Assembly: GCA_021786265.1 (NCBI GenBank)
Contig: JAJYNP010000133.1
Location: 1-38,749 of the forward strand
DNA length: 38,749 nt
Direction of reading: 5' to 3'
DNA from: Chloroflexota bacterium
Lineage (GTDB): Bacteria > Chloroflexota > Limnocylindria > Limnocylindrales > CSP1-4
Both the position numbers and the translations under genes were made by a program. Shown here one piece after another: positions 32,253 to 38,749 of this stretch. Position 1 is the first letter of the stretch, and each line of letters starts with the position of its first letter. Below the pieces are notes generated by a model that ran no database searches, was not told the DNA's origin, and saw only the letters and a program-made list of their open reading frames with translations.

Positions 32253-33163
32253 TACGGCTCCTTTCCCTGGACGAACAGATGGGCGAGACGGGCGGCCCCA
32301 TACAGGCTGGACAGCGCCCCGAGCGCCGAGCCCTCGACCCGGACGCTCGCGGCTGCGAACGGCTGGGTGGCCTCCGGAAGAAGTTGGCGAATCGCCGCGA
32401 CCACGTCGGCCCGCGATCCCACGCTGCCGCCCAGGACGACGATGTCGGGTGCAAGCAGCGCGACGATCGCGCCGACGCCGGCCGCGAGCGCGCGCATCGC
32501 GCGATCCACCGCCTGGGATGCGACGGCGTCACCAGCCGCCGCGCGGTCGAACACCGCCTCGGTGTCGGCATACGAGTCGCCGCTCGCTGCCGCCCGCGCT
32601 GCGGCGAGGATGGCCGGCCCGGCGGCGACCGCCTCGAGCCGCGGCCCGAGGTCGGCGTCGCCCGGGAAGCGCATCCAGCCGATTCCGCCGGCGATCGCCG
32701 TTCGGCCGCGGTACAGGCGGCCGTCGTGGATGATGCCGGCGCCGACCCCCGTGCCGACGATGACAACAGCGGCATCGCGGCAGCCGCGCGCGCGACCGAC
32801 CCACGCCTCGCCAACGGTCGCGCCGTAGCCGTCGAACTCGGCCACGCACGGGACCGACAGGGCCTGCTGCGCGAGCTCGCGCAGCGGCAGCCCCTCCCAG
32901 CCGGCGATACTCTGGGCCGCCCACGTGACGTGGCCGTCGTGAACGACGGCGGGGAGGACGATCCCGCACGCCGCTATCTCGCGGCTGGCGACGAACGCAC
33001 GGGCGCGACGAAGCACGACGGTGGCCGCCTCCGCGGGTGCCGCCTTCGGAGTGGCGAACCGATCGACGGCGAGCAGCTCGCCAGCCTCGCTCACGATGCC
33101 GAGCGCCACCTTCGTGCCGCCGATGTCGATCGCCAGCACCGGGAGGCGCGCCGCCGTGCTCAT
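32252..33163 (-). CDS. ROK-family sugar kinase lacking the zinc-binding motif
   Basis: 303 aa from ATG at 33161-33163. ATP loop IDIGGTKVALGIV (residues 12-24), sugar/catalytic region VAEFDGYGATVGEAW (Asp111 as predicted base), and phosphate loop VGTGVGAGIIHDG (136-148) mark a ROK kinase, the family of GlcNAc, ManNAc and glucose kinases. Canonical members then have GEIGH followed by a CxCGxxGC zinc cluster; here it reads AGGIGWMRFPGDADLGPRLE with no Cys and no His. Active relatives without zinc may exist, so the loss does not prove inactivity. It overlaps the permease stop (ATGA) and the SIS start (TAATG). The substrate is probably the sugar delivered by the adjacent importer. Confidence 0.87.
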   Translation of the reverse strand: MSTAARLPVLAIDIGGTKVALGIVSEAGELLAVDRFATPKAAPAEAATVVLRRARAFVASREIAACGIVLPAVVHDGHVTWAAQSIAGWEGLPLRELAQQALSVPCVAEFDGYGATVGEAWVGRARGCRDAAVVIVGTGVGAGIIHDGRLYRGRTAIAGGIGWMRFPGDADLGPRLEAVAAGPAILAAARAAASGDSYADTEAVFDRAAAGDAVASQAVDRAMRALAAGVGAIVALLAPDIVVLGGSVGSRADVVAAIRQLLPEATQPFAAASVRVEGSALGALSSLYGAARLAHLFVQGKEP

Positions 33164-34047
33164 CCCTTGAGCCCCGACTGGGCCAGTCCGACGATGAAGA
33201 ACCGCTGCAGGAAGACGAACAGGATCATGTTCGGCAGGACGCTGATGACCGCGCCCGCCATCACGACGTTCTGGAACTGGATGCTCGAGGTGTAGGAGAG
33301 GAGCCGGCTCATCGCCAGCACGACGGTGAACTTGTCCTCGGACTGCAGGATCGTGAGGGGCCAGAGGAAGCTGTTCCACTGGAAGATGAAAGCAAACAGC
33401 ACCAGTGTCGCCACGGCCGGCGTCAGCAGTGGCGTCACGATGCGCCAGAGGACGCGCCACTCCGAAGCGCCGTCGACGCGTGCGGCATCGATGAGCTCGT
33501 CCGGGATGCCCCGGATGAACTGGCGCATGAGGAAGATTCCGAACGCGTTCGCGAGCTGAGGCAGCATGACGCCCGCGTAGCTGTCGACCAGGCCGAACGA
33601 CTGCATGACGTGGAAGAGCGGCACGAGCGTCACGATCGTGGGAACGAACATCGTGGCGAGCACCGCGTAGAAGAGCGCGTCGCGGCCGCGGAACTCGTAC
33701 TTCGCGAACACGTACCCCGCCATGATGCTCGTCACCACGATCGCGAGCGTGTCCCCGGCGGCGATCACGAACGAGTTCAGGAACGCGTGGGCGTAGGGGA
33801 TCACCGAGAACACGGTCTCGTATGCGGCGTTCGAGGGCTGCGTGGGCAGCCAGGTCGGTGGAAGTGCAGTCAGCTCGTTGGCCGACTTGAGGCTCGAGGC
33901 GACCATCCAGTAGAGCGGGAACAGCGCAGCGAGCGCGGTGATGAGGAGGACCGCGTACTGCGCAGTGCGCAGTGGCGCCCGGCGCAGTACGGATCCGCTG
34001 TGGCCCCCCGGGCCCTCCGCTCGCGTGGCAGCGGGCTGGCGGGTCAT
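33160..34047 (-). CDS. Carbohydrate ABC permease, MalG/LacG type
   Basis: 295 aa with six predicted helices: TAQYAVLLITALAALFPLYWMVASSLK first and SVLPNMILFVFLQRFFIVGL last. It ends LAQSGLKG, the classic MalG-type tail (GLTAGAVKG-like). The EAA loop is DELIDAARVDGASEWRVLWRIVTPLL, which docks on the ATPase. No ATPase gene lies in this operon, so a shared MsmK-type ATPase elsewhere must energise it. ATG at 34045-34047 begins 4 nt after the stop of the MalF-type gene. Confidence 0.9.
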   Translation of the reverse strand: MTRQPAATRAEGPGGHSGSVLRRAPLRTAQYAVLLITALAALFPLYWMVASSLKSANELTALPPTWLPTQPSNAAYETVFSVIPYAHAFLNSFVIAAGDTLAIVVTSIMAGYVFAKYEFRGRDALFYAVLATMFVPTIVTLVPLFHVMQSFGLVDSYAGVMLPQLANAFGIFLMRQFIRGIPDELIDAARVDGASEWRVLWRIVTPLLTPAVATLVLFAFIFQWNSFLWPLTILQSEDKFTVVLAMSRLLSYTSSIQFQNVVMAGAVISVLPNMILFVFLQRFFIVGLAQSGLKG

Positions 34048-34051
34048 GGAG

Positions 34052-34927
34052 CTAGTCCTCCCTCGTCACGCGCAGGAACGTCGTGACGGCCACGGCGAGC
34101 GCGATCAGGAGGAGGACCGCCATCGCGCTCGCCGCCCCGGCGCGCCCGAACTCGAAGGCCGTCTGATAGATGTCGAACGTCAGCACGTTCGTGCTGTTGA
34201 CCGGACCGCCCTGCGTCAGCACGTAGATCGGGTCGAACACCTGGAGCGTGTTGATCGCCGCGATCACGATCACGAACACCAGCGTCCGGTGGAGCAACGG
34301 GATGGTCACGTAGCGGGTCTGTCCGAGGGTGCCTGCCCCATCGATCGCCGACGCGTCGTAGTAATCCTGCGGAATCTGGGTGAGGCCGGCGAGGACGAGG
34401 ACCGTGTAGTACCCGAGGGTCTGCCAGATGTTGAGGATGATGATCGAGAGCATGGCCTGGCCGGTCGATCCGAGCCATGGCTGCGTCGGCAGGTGCGCAA
34501 TGCTGAGGAGCTGGTCGATCGGCCCGTACAGCGGCGAGTACAGGTAGCCCCACACGATGGCCACCGCGACCGTGGGCACCATGTAGGTCGCGAAGAGGAT
34601 CGTCCGGAGCACGGTTCGCCCGCGGATCGTCGGGCGGTAGAGGAAGATGCCGAAGAACACGGACAGCGGCACGATCAGCAGGATGCTGACGACCGAGTAG
34701 AGGAACGTGTTGAGCAGCGCCTGCTGGAAGACGGAATCGCCGATGACGTCGACGTAGTTCGCCAGGCCGACGAACGTCATCGACGTGAGCGGCGTGTACA
34801 TCGACCACTGGTGCAGGCTGATCCAGGCGGTCAGGACGATCGGGATGAACACGAACAACGTGATCAGCCCGACGCCGGGCGCCAGGAAGATGCTCGACCA
34901 GAGCAGCTGAACGCGAGCGCGGCTCAC
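34052..34927 (-). CDS. Carbohydrate ABC permease, MalF/LacF type
   Basis: 291 aa. LLWSSIFLAPGVGLITLFVFIPIVLTAWISLHQW is the usual first helix; FVGLANYVDV follows, and the EAA loop is QIPQDYYDASAIDGAGTLGQTRYVTIPLL. Five further helices come after. I chose GTG at 34925-34927 because AAGGA lies 8-9 nt upstream; a TTG at 34943-34945 would add six residues. It pairs with the MalG-type permease. A hairpin separates it from the binding-protein gene. Confidence 0.9.
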   Translation of the reverse strand: MSRARVQLLWSSIFLAPGVGLITLFVFIPIVLTAWISLHQWSMYTPLTSMTFVGLANYVDVIGDSVFQQALLNTFLYSVVSILLIVPLSVFFGIFLYRPTIRGRTVLRTILFATYMVPTVAVAIVWGYLYSPLYGPIDQLLSIAHLPTQPWLGSTGQAMLSIIILNIWQTLGYYTVLVLAGLTQIPQDYYDASAIDGAGTLGQTRYVTIPLLHRTLVFVIVIAAINTLQVFDPIYVLTQGGPVNSTNVLTFDIYQTAFEFGRAGAASAMAVLLLIALAVAVTTFLRVTRED

Positions 34928-34970
34928 CGGCGCAGTCCTTCGCAACGCAGCGGCGAATCACCGGGGGCCC

Positions 34971-34995
34971 GGGAGGGGCACCTGCGCGCCCTCCC
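34971..34995 (-). promoter_or_regulatory. Intercistronic hairpin between second binding protein and permease
   Basis: GGGAGGG at 34971-34977 pairs with CCCTCCC at 34989-34995 around an 11-nt loop, in the gap between the binding-protein stop and the permease start. Its position matches the hairpin in the first transporter operon, suggesting the same control: excess binding protein over permease. Confidence 0.45.
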
Positions 34996-35021
34996 AGGCC
35001 CCTGCGGCATCTGCCCCAAGC

Positions 35022-36422
35022 CTACTTGTAGTACTGCCCGAGGATCTGTTGTGCCTGGCTCTGGGCCGACTGCATCGCCGCTTGCGGCGCGGCCTGCCCG
35101 AACTCCACGCTCTCGATGGACTTCTGGATCGCCACGGTCAGTTCTGCGCCCCCCAGAACGATCGGGAACGGGACCGCCGAAGCGAGCCCATCCACGTACG
35201 CCTTCAGGAAGGGCGCCCCGAGCTTGCTCTGGAATGCTTGCACGTCGAAGTTGCTGCTCGGCAGGATGCCCATCGACATGAGCAGATCACCCATCCCCGA
35301 CGCCCCGGCGGTGTCGCCGCTGCCCGTGTCGTGTAGCCACTGCAGGAACTTCCAGGCAGCGGCCTGCTGATCGGCCGTTGCGTGTGCGTTGACGATCGTG
35401 AGCCACGCGTAGGAGACGCTGTGGGCGGCGTCGCCGTGCGGTCCGACCGGGATGGGCGCCGTCCCGACGTTGTCGAAGTTCGACTTCATCGCGGCCTGGA
35501 GGGCGCTCTCCCACCAGTTCGCCATCACGATCATGGCCGTCTTCCCGTTCGTGAAGTTGTCGAGGAACGGGCCCGTCGTGTTGGCGTTCGAGGTGCCCAT
35601 CGCGGGGTCAGTGACCTTGTCCTGGTGGATCAGCTGGTCGTAGAGGGAGGTCACGTCCTCCACGGCCTGTGATGTCAGCTGCGGCGTGGTCCCGTCGAGG
35701 AGCTTGCCGCCGTCGGAGAGGACGAACGACAGCCACGGGTGGACGACCCCGGAATCCCAGCTGTTGATGAGCCCGAAGCCCTGCTGGGTGATCTTCCCGG
35801 ACGAATCGCGCTTCGTCAGCGCCTTCGCATCCGTGACGAGCTCCTGCCAGGTCGTTGGCGGACCCGAAAGGCCGGCGTCCGCGAACAGCTTCTTGTTGTA
35901 GTTGAGCATGTAGAGGTCGATCTCGTTCGGATAGCCGTAGACCGAGCCGCCCACGGTAACCGCACCCGACACGAGGTTGGCCGGCCAGTTCTGCTGAATG
36001 TCCTGGAGCTGCGCGGCCGGGGCCTTAGCGGCGATCCCGTCCTGGACGAGTTCCGGCAGCCAGAGATCGTAGATGCCGGCGATCGTCGGACCGCTCGGGT
36101 TCCCCGCCTGCGTCCGGAGGGTCGTCAGCAGGCTGCCAAACGGCACGGCCCGGACCTGCACCGTGATGTTCGGGTTGGCGGACTCGAACTTCTTGATGTA
36201 CGTGTTGAGCAGGTCGACCTGCTGCGGCGGCCAGTGTGTGAGGTACGTGATCGTCACAGGCGTGCCTGCCGCGGAGGCCGGCGCCGTGGCACTGGCCGGC
36301 GCCGCAGCGGTGACCGCCGGCTGGCTCGCTCCGGCCGCCTGCGTTGGCGCCGTCGTCGATCCGCTCGAGCTGCATCCGGCCAGCAACAGCGCGGTCGCGA
36401 CGATCGCCCCCAGCTTGCGCAT
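35022..36422 (-). CDS. Carbohydrate-binding lipoprotein, ABC family 1 (extracellular)
   Basis: 466 aa. Signal peptide MRKLGAIVATALLLAGC ends in a strong lipobox, followed by an Ala/Ser/Pro/Thr linker to about residue 53. The SBP_bac_1 fold shows TITYLTHWPP, FESANPNITVQVRAVPFGSLLTTLRTQ, YGYPNEIDLYMLNYNKKLF, PPTTWQELVTDAKAL and an aromatic-rich hinge (ANWWESAL). These bind mono- to oligosaccharides or their derivatives; the ligand is unknown. ATG at 36420-36422 is preceded by GAGGAG. First gene of the leftward operon and divergent from a GntR regulator that is its likely controller. Confidence 0.9.
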   Translation of the reverse strand: MRKLGAIVATALLLAGCSSSGSTTAPTQAAGASQPAVTAAAPASATAPASAAGTPVTITYLTHWPPQQVDLLNTYIKKFESANPNITVQVRAVPFGSLLTTLRTQAGNPSGPTIAGIYDLWLPELVQDGIAAKAPAAQLQDIQQNWPANLVSGAVTVGGSVYGYPNEIDLYMLNYNKKLFADAGLSGPPTTWQELVTDAKALTKRDSSGKITQQGFGLINSWDSGVVHPWLSFVLSDGGKLLDGTTPQLTSQAVEDVTSLYDQLIHQDKVTDPAMGTSNANTTGPFLDNFTNGKTAMIVMANWWESALQAAMKSNFDNVGTAPIPVGPHGDAAHSVSYAWLTIVNAHATADQQAAAWKFLQWLHDTGSGDTAGASGMGDLLMSMGILPSSNFDVQAFQSKLGAPFLKAYVDGLASAVPFPIVLGGAELTVAIQKSIESVEFGQAAPQAAMQSAQSQAQQILGQYYK

Positions 36423-36550
36423 GTACTCCTCCTCGGTCGAGGCTCAAGTCCGGCTTCGGGCCTTGCCCTGGGCGCGGGATGCCCCCGGCTACGATTGCGC
36501 GCGGTGTCCCCGGCATCGACAGCAGGAGAAGCGACGCGCACCGGGCATGA

Positions 36551-36568
36551 TGTCATAATGTCATGACA
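36551..36568. promoter_or_regulatory. TGTCAT repeat/palindrome, candidate GntR operator
   Basis: TGTCAT at 36551-36556 is followed by the perfect palindrome TGTCATGACA at 36559-36568. The site lies 17 nt before the GntR start and 129 nt before the binding-protein start. CATAAT at 36554-36559 resembles a -10 box for the regulator, so binding would block its own promoter. No clear -35 is visible. Confidence 0.5.
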
Positions 36569-36584
36569 GGCACAAGAGGACAGG

Positions 36585-37475
36585 ATGACGACAGCGGACA
36601 GCCCGAAGCCCGTCTCTCGGTCGAGTCAGATTCCGCTCCACCACCAGGTGGCGAATGACCTGCGCGATCTGATCCTGTCCGGGGCATGGGCACCGGGGGC
36701 GCGCATCCCGGGTGAGCTCGAACTGATCGAGCTGTATGGGGCGAGCCGCACCACCATCCGGCAGGCCCTCGCGAACCTGGCCCAGGAAGGCCTGGTGATT
36801 CGTCATGCGGGGCGCGGCTCGTTCGTCCGTGACCCGACCATTACGGCCGGCCCACACGCGCTGACGTCCTTCTCGGAGGAGATGCGGGCGCGCGGATTGT
36901 CGTCCTCGTCCCGCGTTCTCGCCGCCTCGCTGGTTCCGGCCGATCCCGATGTCGCCGAACGACTGCAGGTCCCTGATGGAACCCCGGTCGTGCGGCTGGA
37001 GCGGCTGCGGTGCGGCGATGGCCAACCGATGGGCCTCCAGGTTGCCCACCTCCCAGCGGCCGTGTTCCCGGGCCTCGAATCTGTCGACCTTGCGGACAGG
37101 TCGCTGTACGAGGTCCTCGAAGCAACCTACCGCGTCGAGATCGAGGAGGCGGAAGAGACGTACGTCGTGACGCAGGTGGATGGCGACGTCGCCAGGCACC
37201 TCGAGGTCCAGCCGGGATCCCCCGGGTTCGTGGTCGAACGAGTCGGCTGGAGCGGCGGGCGACCGGTCGAGTTCACCCGGTCCATCATGCGCGGGGATCG
37301 CTACCGGGTGCATATCCGGCTACGCCGGACCCCGGTCACGCGCGGACGACGGCGCGCCAGTGGCATCGACGAATCTCGCGATGCCGGATCTGCGGCCCGC
37401 TCCGACCAAGAGAGCGTGACCAAGCCTGTCACGGACCCCGGGAGCGCCGCGGGCACCCGCGAGCCTGAGGCCTGA
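36585..37475 (+). CDS. GntR-family transcriptional regulator (HutC subfamily, UTRA domain)
   Basis: 296 aa. Winged helix at about residues 16-82 (PLHHQVANDLRDLILSGAWAPGARIPGELELIELYGASRTTIRQAL; RHAGRGSFV). UTRA domain at about 90-250 (GTPVVRLERLRCGDGQPMGLQ; VDLADRSLYEVLEATYRVEIEEAEETY; GSPGFVVERVGW). The last 45 residues are a disordered Arg/Ser/Gly tail. There is no acetyltransferase domain, unlike the other GntR protein of this window. It should sense a sugar phosphate or related effector and repress the divergent importer operon. ATG at 36585 follows a purine-rich ribosome site (AGAGGACAGG). Confidence 0.88.
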   Translation: MTTADSPKPVSRSSQIPLHHQVANDLRDLILSGAWAPGARIPGELELIELYGASRTTIRQALANLAQEGLVIRHAGRGSFVRDPTITAGPHALTSFSEEMRARGLSSSSRVLAASLVPADPDVAERLQVPDGTPVVRLERLRCGDGQPMGLQVAHLPAAVFPGLESVDLADRSLYEVLEATYRVEIEEAEETYVVTQVDGDVARHLEVQPGSPGFVVERVGWSGGRPVEFTRSIMRGDRYRVHIRLRRTPVTRGRRRASGIDESRDAGSAARSDQESVTKPVTDPGSAAGTREPEA

Positions 37476-37503
37476 TCGACGGCTGGCCTGTGGACACGAA
37501 CAA

Positions 37504-37519
37504 GCCGGGGGAAACCGGC
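37504..37519 (+). terminator. Weak hairpin after the GntR gene
   Basis: GCCGG at 37504-37508 and CCGGC at 37515-37519 around GGGAAA, 29 nt past the stop codon. The stem is short and no T tract follows, so this is only a weak candidate. Confidence 0.25.
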
Positions 37520-37652
37520 GCGACGCTCCTGCCAGGCTTCAGCTGCCGAGGCGACACTTTGTGGGCTTGAAGCTCGCTCAGGTCGTGTCGTTGTGGTTCA
37601 CCTTCCCCGTCAATGAAGGCCACCGAGTCCGCGCCGATACGAGCCATCTTCC

Positions 37653-38378
37653 GAATGGGCGGTGCGGCTGGCGATGGAGTCGCGCAGGCGGGTCAAGGAG
37701 CAGCAGAAGCGCGTGGGGGCCATGGAGTTCCGCAACACGCATTTCAGCTACACGATGGGCGAGAGCGGCGTCGAGCAGTTCGTGACCACTCCAGAGCCTG
37801 ACGAAATCGGGACAGATCCGCTCCCGCCCGGACAGGTGTGGGCCATCAGCCCCGGCGGGGACGGGGAGCACCCGGGCCTCTTCCGGATCGAGGTGACCGT
37901 GGGCCCTGGATCGGGGGTCCGGATCCTCAACCAGCCTGCGCCGGTGCCGTTCCGCGAGAGCGCCAAGATAGCGGAGCGGAACCTGCTGGTGCGTACCCCC
38001 GAGCTCGTCGGCGATCATTTCCACCGCGATCCTCGCCAGCACGAGTTCAACGTCCAGATGCGGGCGTTCGACTCGGCTCGGAGCGGAGCTGGTGTCGGCC
38101 TGCCCGTCCTGCTCGCACTGGCCAGCGCCCTTGCGGAGAAGGGGTTACGAGGTGGGCTGATCGCCATCGGCGGGCTGAACCTCGGCGGTGGCATGGAGAC
38201 GGTGCCGAACGCGGTCTCGGCGGCCGAACTCGCCGCCGAGAAGGGGGCGTCCACGCTGCTGGCACCGATCTCCGCCCGGCGTCAGCTCAGCGAGCTGAGT
38301 GACGACATCGCGACGAAGGTCAGCGTCCTCTACTACGCGGATGCTCGGGAGGCGCTCGCCAAGGCTCTCGGCGACTGA
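37653..38378 (+). pseudogene. brxL: C-terminal remnant of BREX protein BrxL (Lon-like domain)
   Basis: About 240 residues match, by recall, the last third of BrxL (normally near 680 aa): EWAVRLAMESRRRVKEQQKRVGAMEFRNTHFSYT up to ALAKALGD, in order. Within it are RDPRQHEFNVQMRAFD, the Lon-like stretch SGAGVGLPVLLALASALAEKGLRGGLIAIGGLNLGG, and ISARRQLSELSDD. The AAA+ ATPase and N-terminal DNA-binding parts are absent. The frame is open only from 37617, and the residues before about 37653 are not BrxL-like. A GTG at 37662 could start a 238-aa piece but has no clear ribosome site. The canonical Ser-Lys dyad of Lon is not evident. No other BREX gene lies in the window, so this is a stranded fragment. 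Confidence 0.75.
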
Positions 38379-38494
38379 CGCTGGCAGATTCTCGGCAGCC
38401 GACCCAGCCAACTACTCGGGTTATTGCCACGCACGACGTCAAAGCGGGCCGGCACGATCAAGGAGTCCGCGCCCGCCCGCGGCCGGCAGGGCCA

Positions 38495-38521
38495 TGTCAA
38501 TACCCTGGGGGGGTATTGACA
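38495..38521. repeat. 11-bp inverted repeat with TGTCAA/TTGACA ends
   Basis: TGTCAATACCC (38495-38505), loop TGGGG, GGGTATTGACA (38511-38521). The arms are perfect complements. Each outer end is a -35-like TTGACA when read outward on the proper strand. Confidence 0.65.
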
Positions 38522-38554
38522 CGCGGTCGATCGGGGCCCGAAACGCCGGTCCGG

Positions 38555-38587
38555 CCCCTTGACAAGCCCCGAAACCCCTTGACAAGG
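38555..38587. repeat. Direct repeat of CCCCTTGACAAG, 20-nt period
   Basis: CCCCTTGACAAG occurs at 38555-38566 and again at 38575-38586. Each copy contains the small palindrome CTTGACAAG, and the second extends to CCCTTGACAAGGG (6+1+6). The 20-nt period is close to two helical turns, so two dimers could bind on the same DNA face. Confidence 0.6.
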
Positions 38588-38619
38588 GCTCCCTTCGGGC
38601 GCATGATCCCGTCCTCGAA

Positions 38620-38642
38620 GCCGTGTCAAGACTTGACACGGC
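38620..38642. repeat. Perfect 23-bp palindrome with TTGACA core
   Basis: GCCGTGTCAAG (38620-38630), central A (38631), CTTGACACGGC (38632-38642). The arms are perfect over 11 bp. It shares the CTTGACA/TGTCAAG core with the elements just upstream, so all may be sites for one regulator. Confidence 0.65.
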
Positions 38643-38749
38643 CCTGGCTGTGTCCGGGTGGTCGCGCGGCGGGAACGCCGGCCATCGCAGCAATCCCAGA
38701 TCGTCGGCCACCGGCTGCACCATCGGCCTGGGATCTGCTGTGCGCCGCC

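Larger units (their letters stand above)
38379..38749. other. Gene-free right edge carrying palindromes with TTGACA/TGTCAA cores
   Basis: No credible coding region is seen in the final 370 bases. The stretch contains at least four separate inverted-repeat elements between 38495 and 38642, listed individually. The edge cuts off whatever gene they may serve. Confidence 0.5.

Noticed and set aside
37429..37647. 72-codon frame on the minus strand (MARIGADSVAFIDGEGEPQR...)
   Set aside because: It looks somewhat protein-like, but I recognise no family, it overlaps the GntR gene end, and no ribosome site was seen. It may be a remnant of something lost at the BrxL junction.
37653..38378. A working BREX system
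   Set aside because: Only the last third of BrxL is present. No brxA, brxB, brxC, pglX or pglZ is found within the window.
38495..38642. CRISPR array
   Set aside because: The repeats are short palindromes of different sequence and spacing, without regular spacers of 30-40 nt.

Overview
The window is very GC-rich bacterial chromosomal DNA (GC at most third codon positions, frequent GTG starts, tight ATGA and TGATG gene overlaps). Two solute-binding lipoproteins carry long Ala/Ser/Pro/Thr linkers after the lipobox. MurQ and AnmK carry motif variants that I associate with high-GC Gram-positive-type lineages. My best guess is a Chloroflexota or Actinomycetota soil or water bacterium; this is inference and no marker gene is present. 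I found no rRNA, tRNA or CRISPR array.

Layout. (1) 0-1.9 kb is a decayed edge: the 3' end of an unknown gene, a frameshifted alpha/beta-hydrolase remnant and a PAS-sensor remnant fused tail to tail, and an empty stretch with a strong hairpin. (2) 1.9-12.65 kb holds a secreted phosphoesterase divergent from a giant NdvB-like cyclic beta-1,2-glucan synthase (about 2,890 aa). (3) 12.8-25.6 kb is the most coherent locus. Leftward: dppA-dppB-dppC-anmK-dppD-dppF, then a GlcD-like D-lactate/glycolate dehydrogenase and a DUF72 gene. Rightward from the same divergent region: a GntR-UTRA regulator fused to a GNAT acetyltransferase, a beta-lactamase-fold hydrolase resembling AmiE, and murQ. (4) 25.6-27.6 kb is a second decayed stretch: a perfect 29-bp TetR-type operator, a TetR gene cut off and joined to the tail of an ABC-2 permease, and transposase debris. 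(5) 27.6-37.5 kb is a second sugar operon read leftward: binding protein, two permeases, a ROK kinase without its zinc motif, a UPF0309-like SIS protein, a large FAD/Fe-S D-2-hydroxyacid dehydrogenase and a HAD phosphatase, with a divergent GntR regulator. (6) 37.5-38.75 kb is a third decayed edge: an orphan C-terminal piece of the BREX protein BrxL, then a gene-free stretch with several TTGACA/TGTCAA palindromes.

How the genes fit together. Region 3 encodes a nearly complete route for bacterial cell-wall sugar scavenging. A peptide-type ABC importer could bring in muropeptides; the AmiE-like hydrolase could remove the stem peptide; AnmK turns 1,6-anhydro-MurNAc into MurNAc-6-phosphate; MurQ splits that into GlcNAc-6-phosphate and D-lactate; the GlcD-like enzyme could oxidise the D-lactate. 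The regulator-acetyltransferase fusion at the head of this locus is its most unusual part. Region 5 repeats the theme (sugar importer, kinase, SIS protein, D-hydroxyacid dehydrogenase) with different families and may be a parallel amino-sugar or sugar-acid route. Both operons are bounded by gene debris, which suggests a deletion-prone accessory region.
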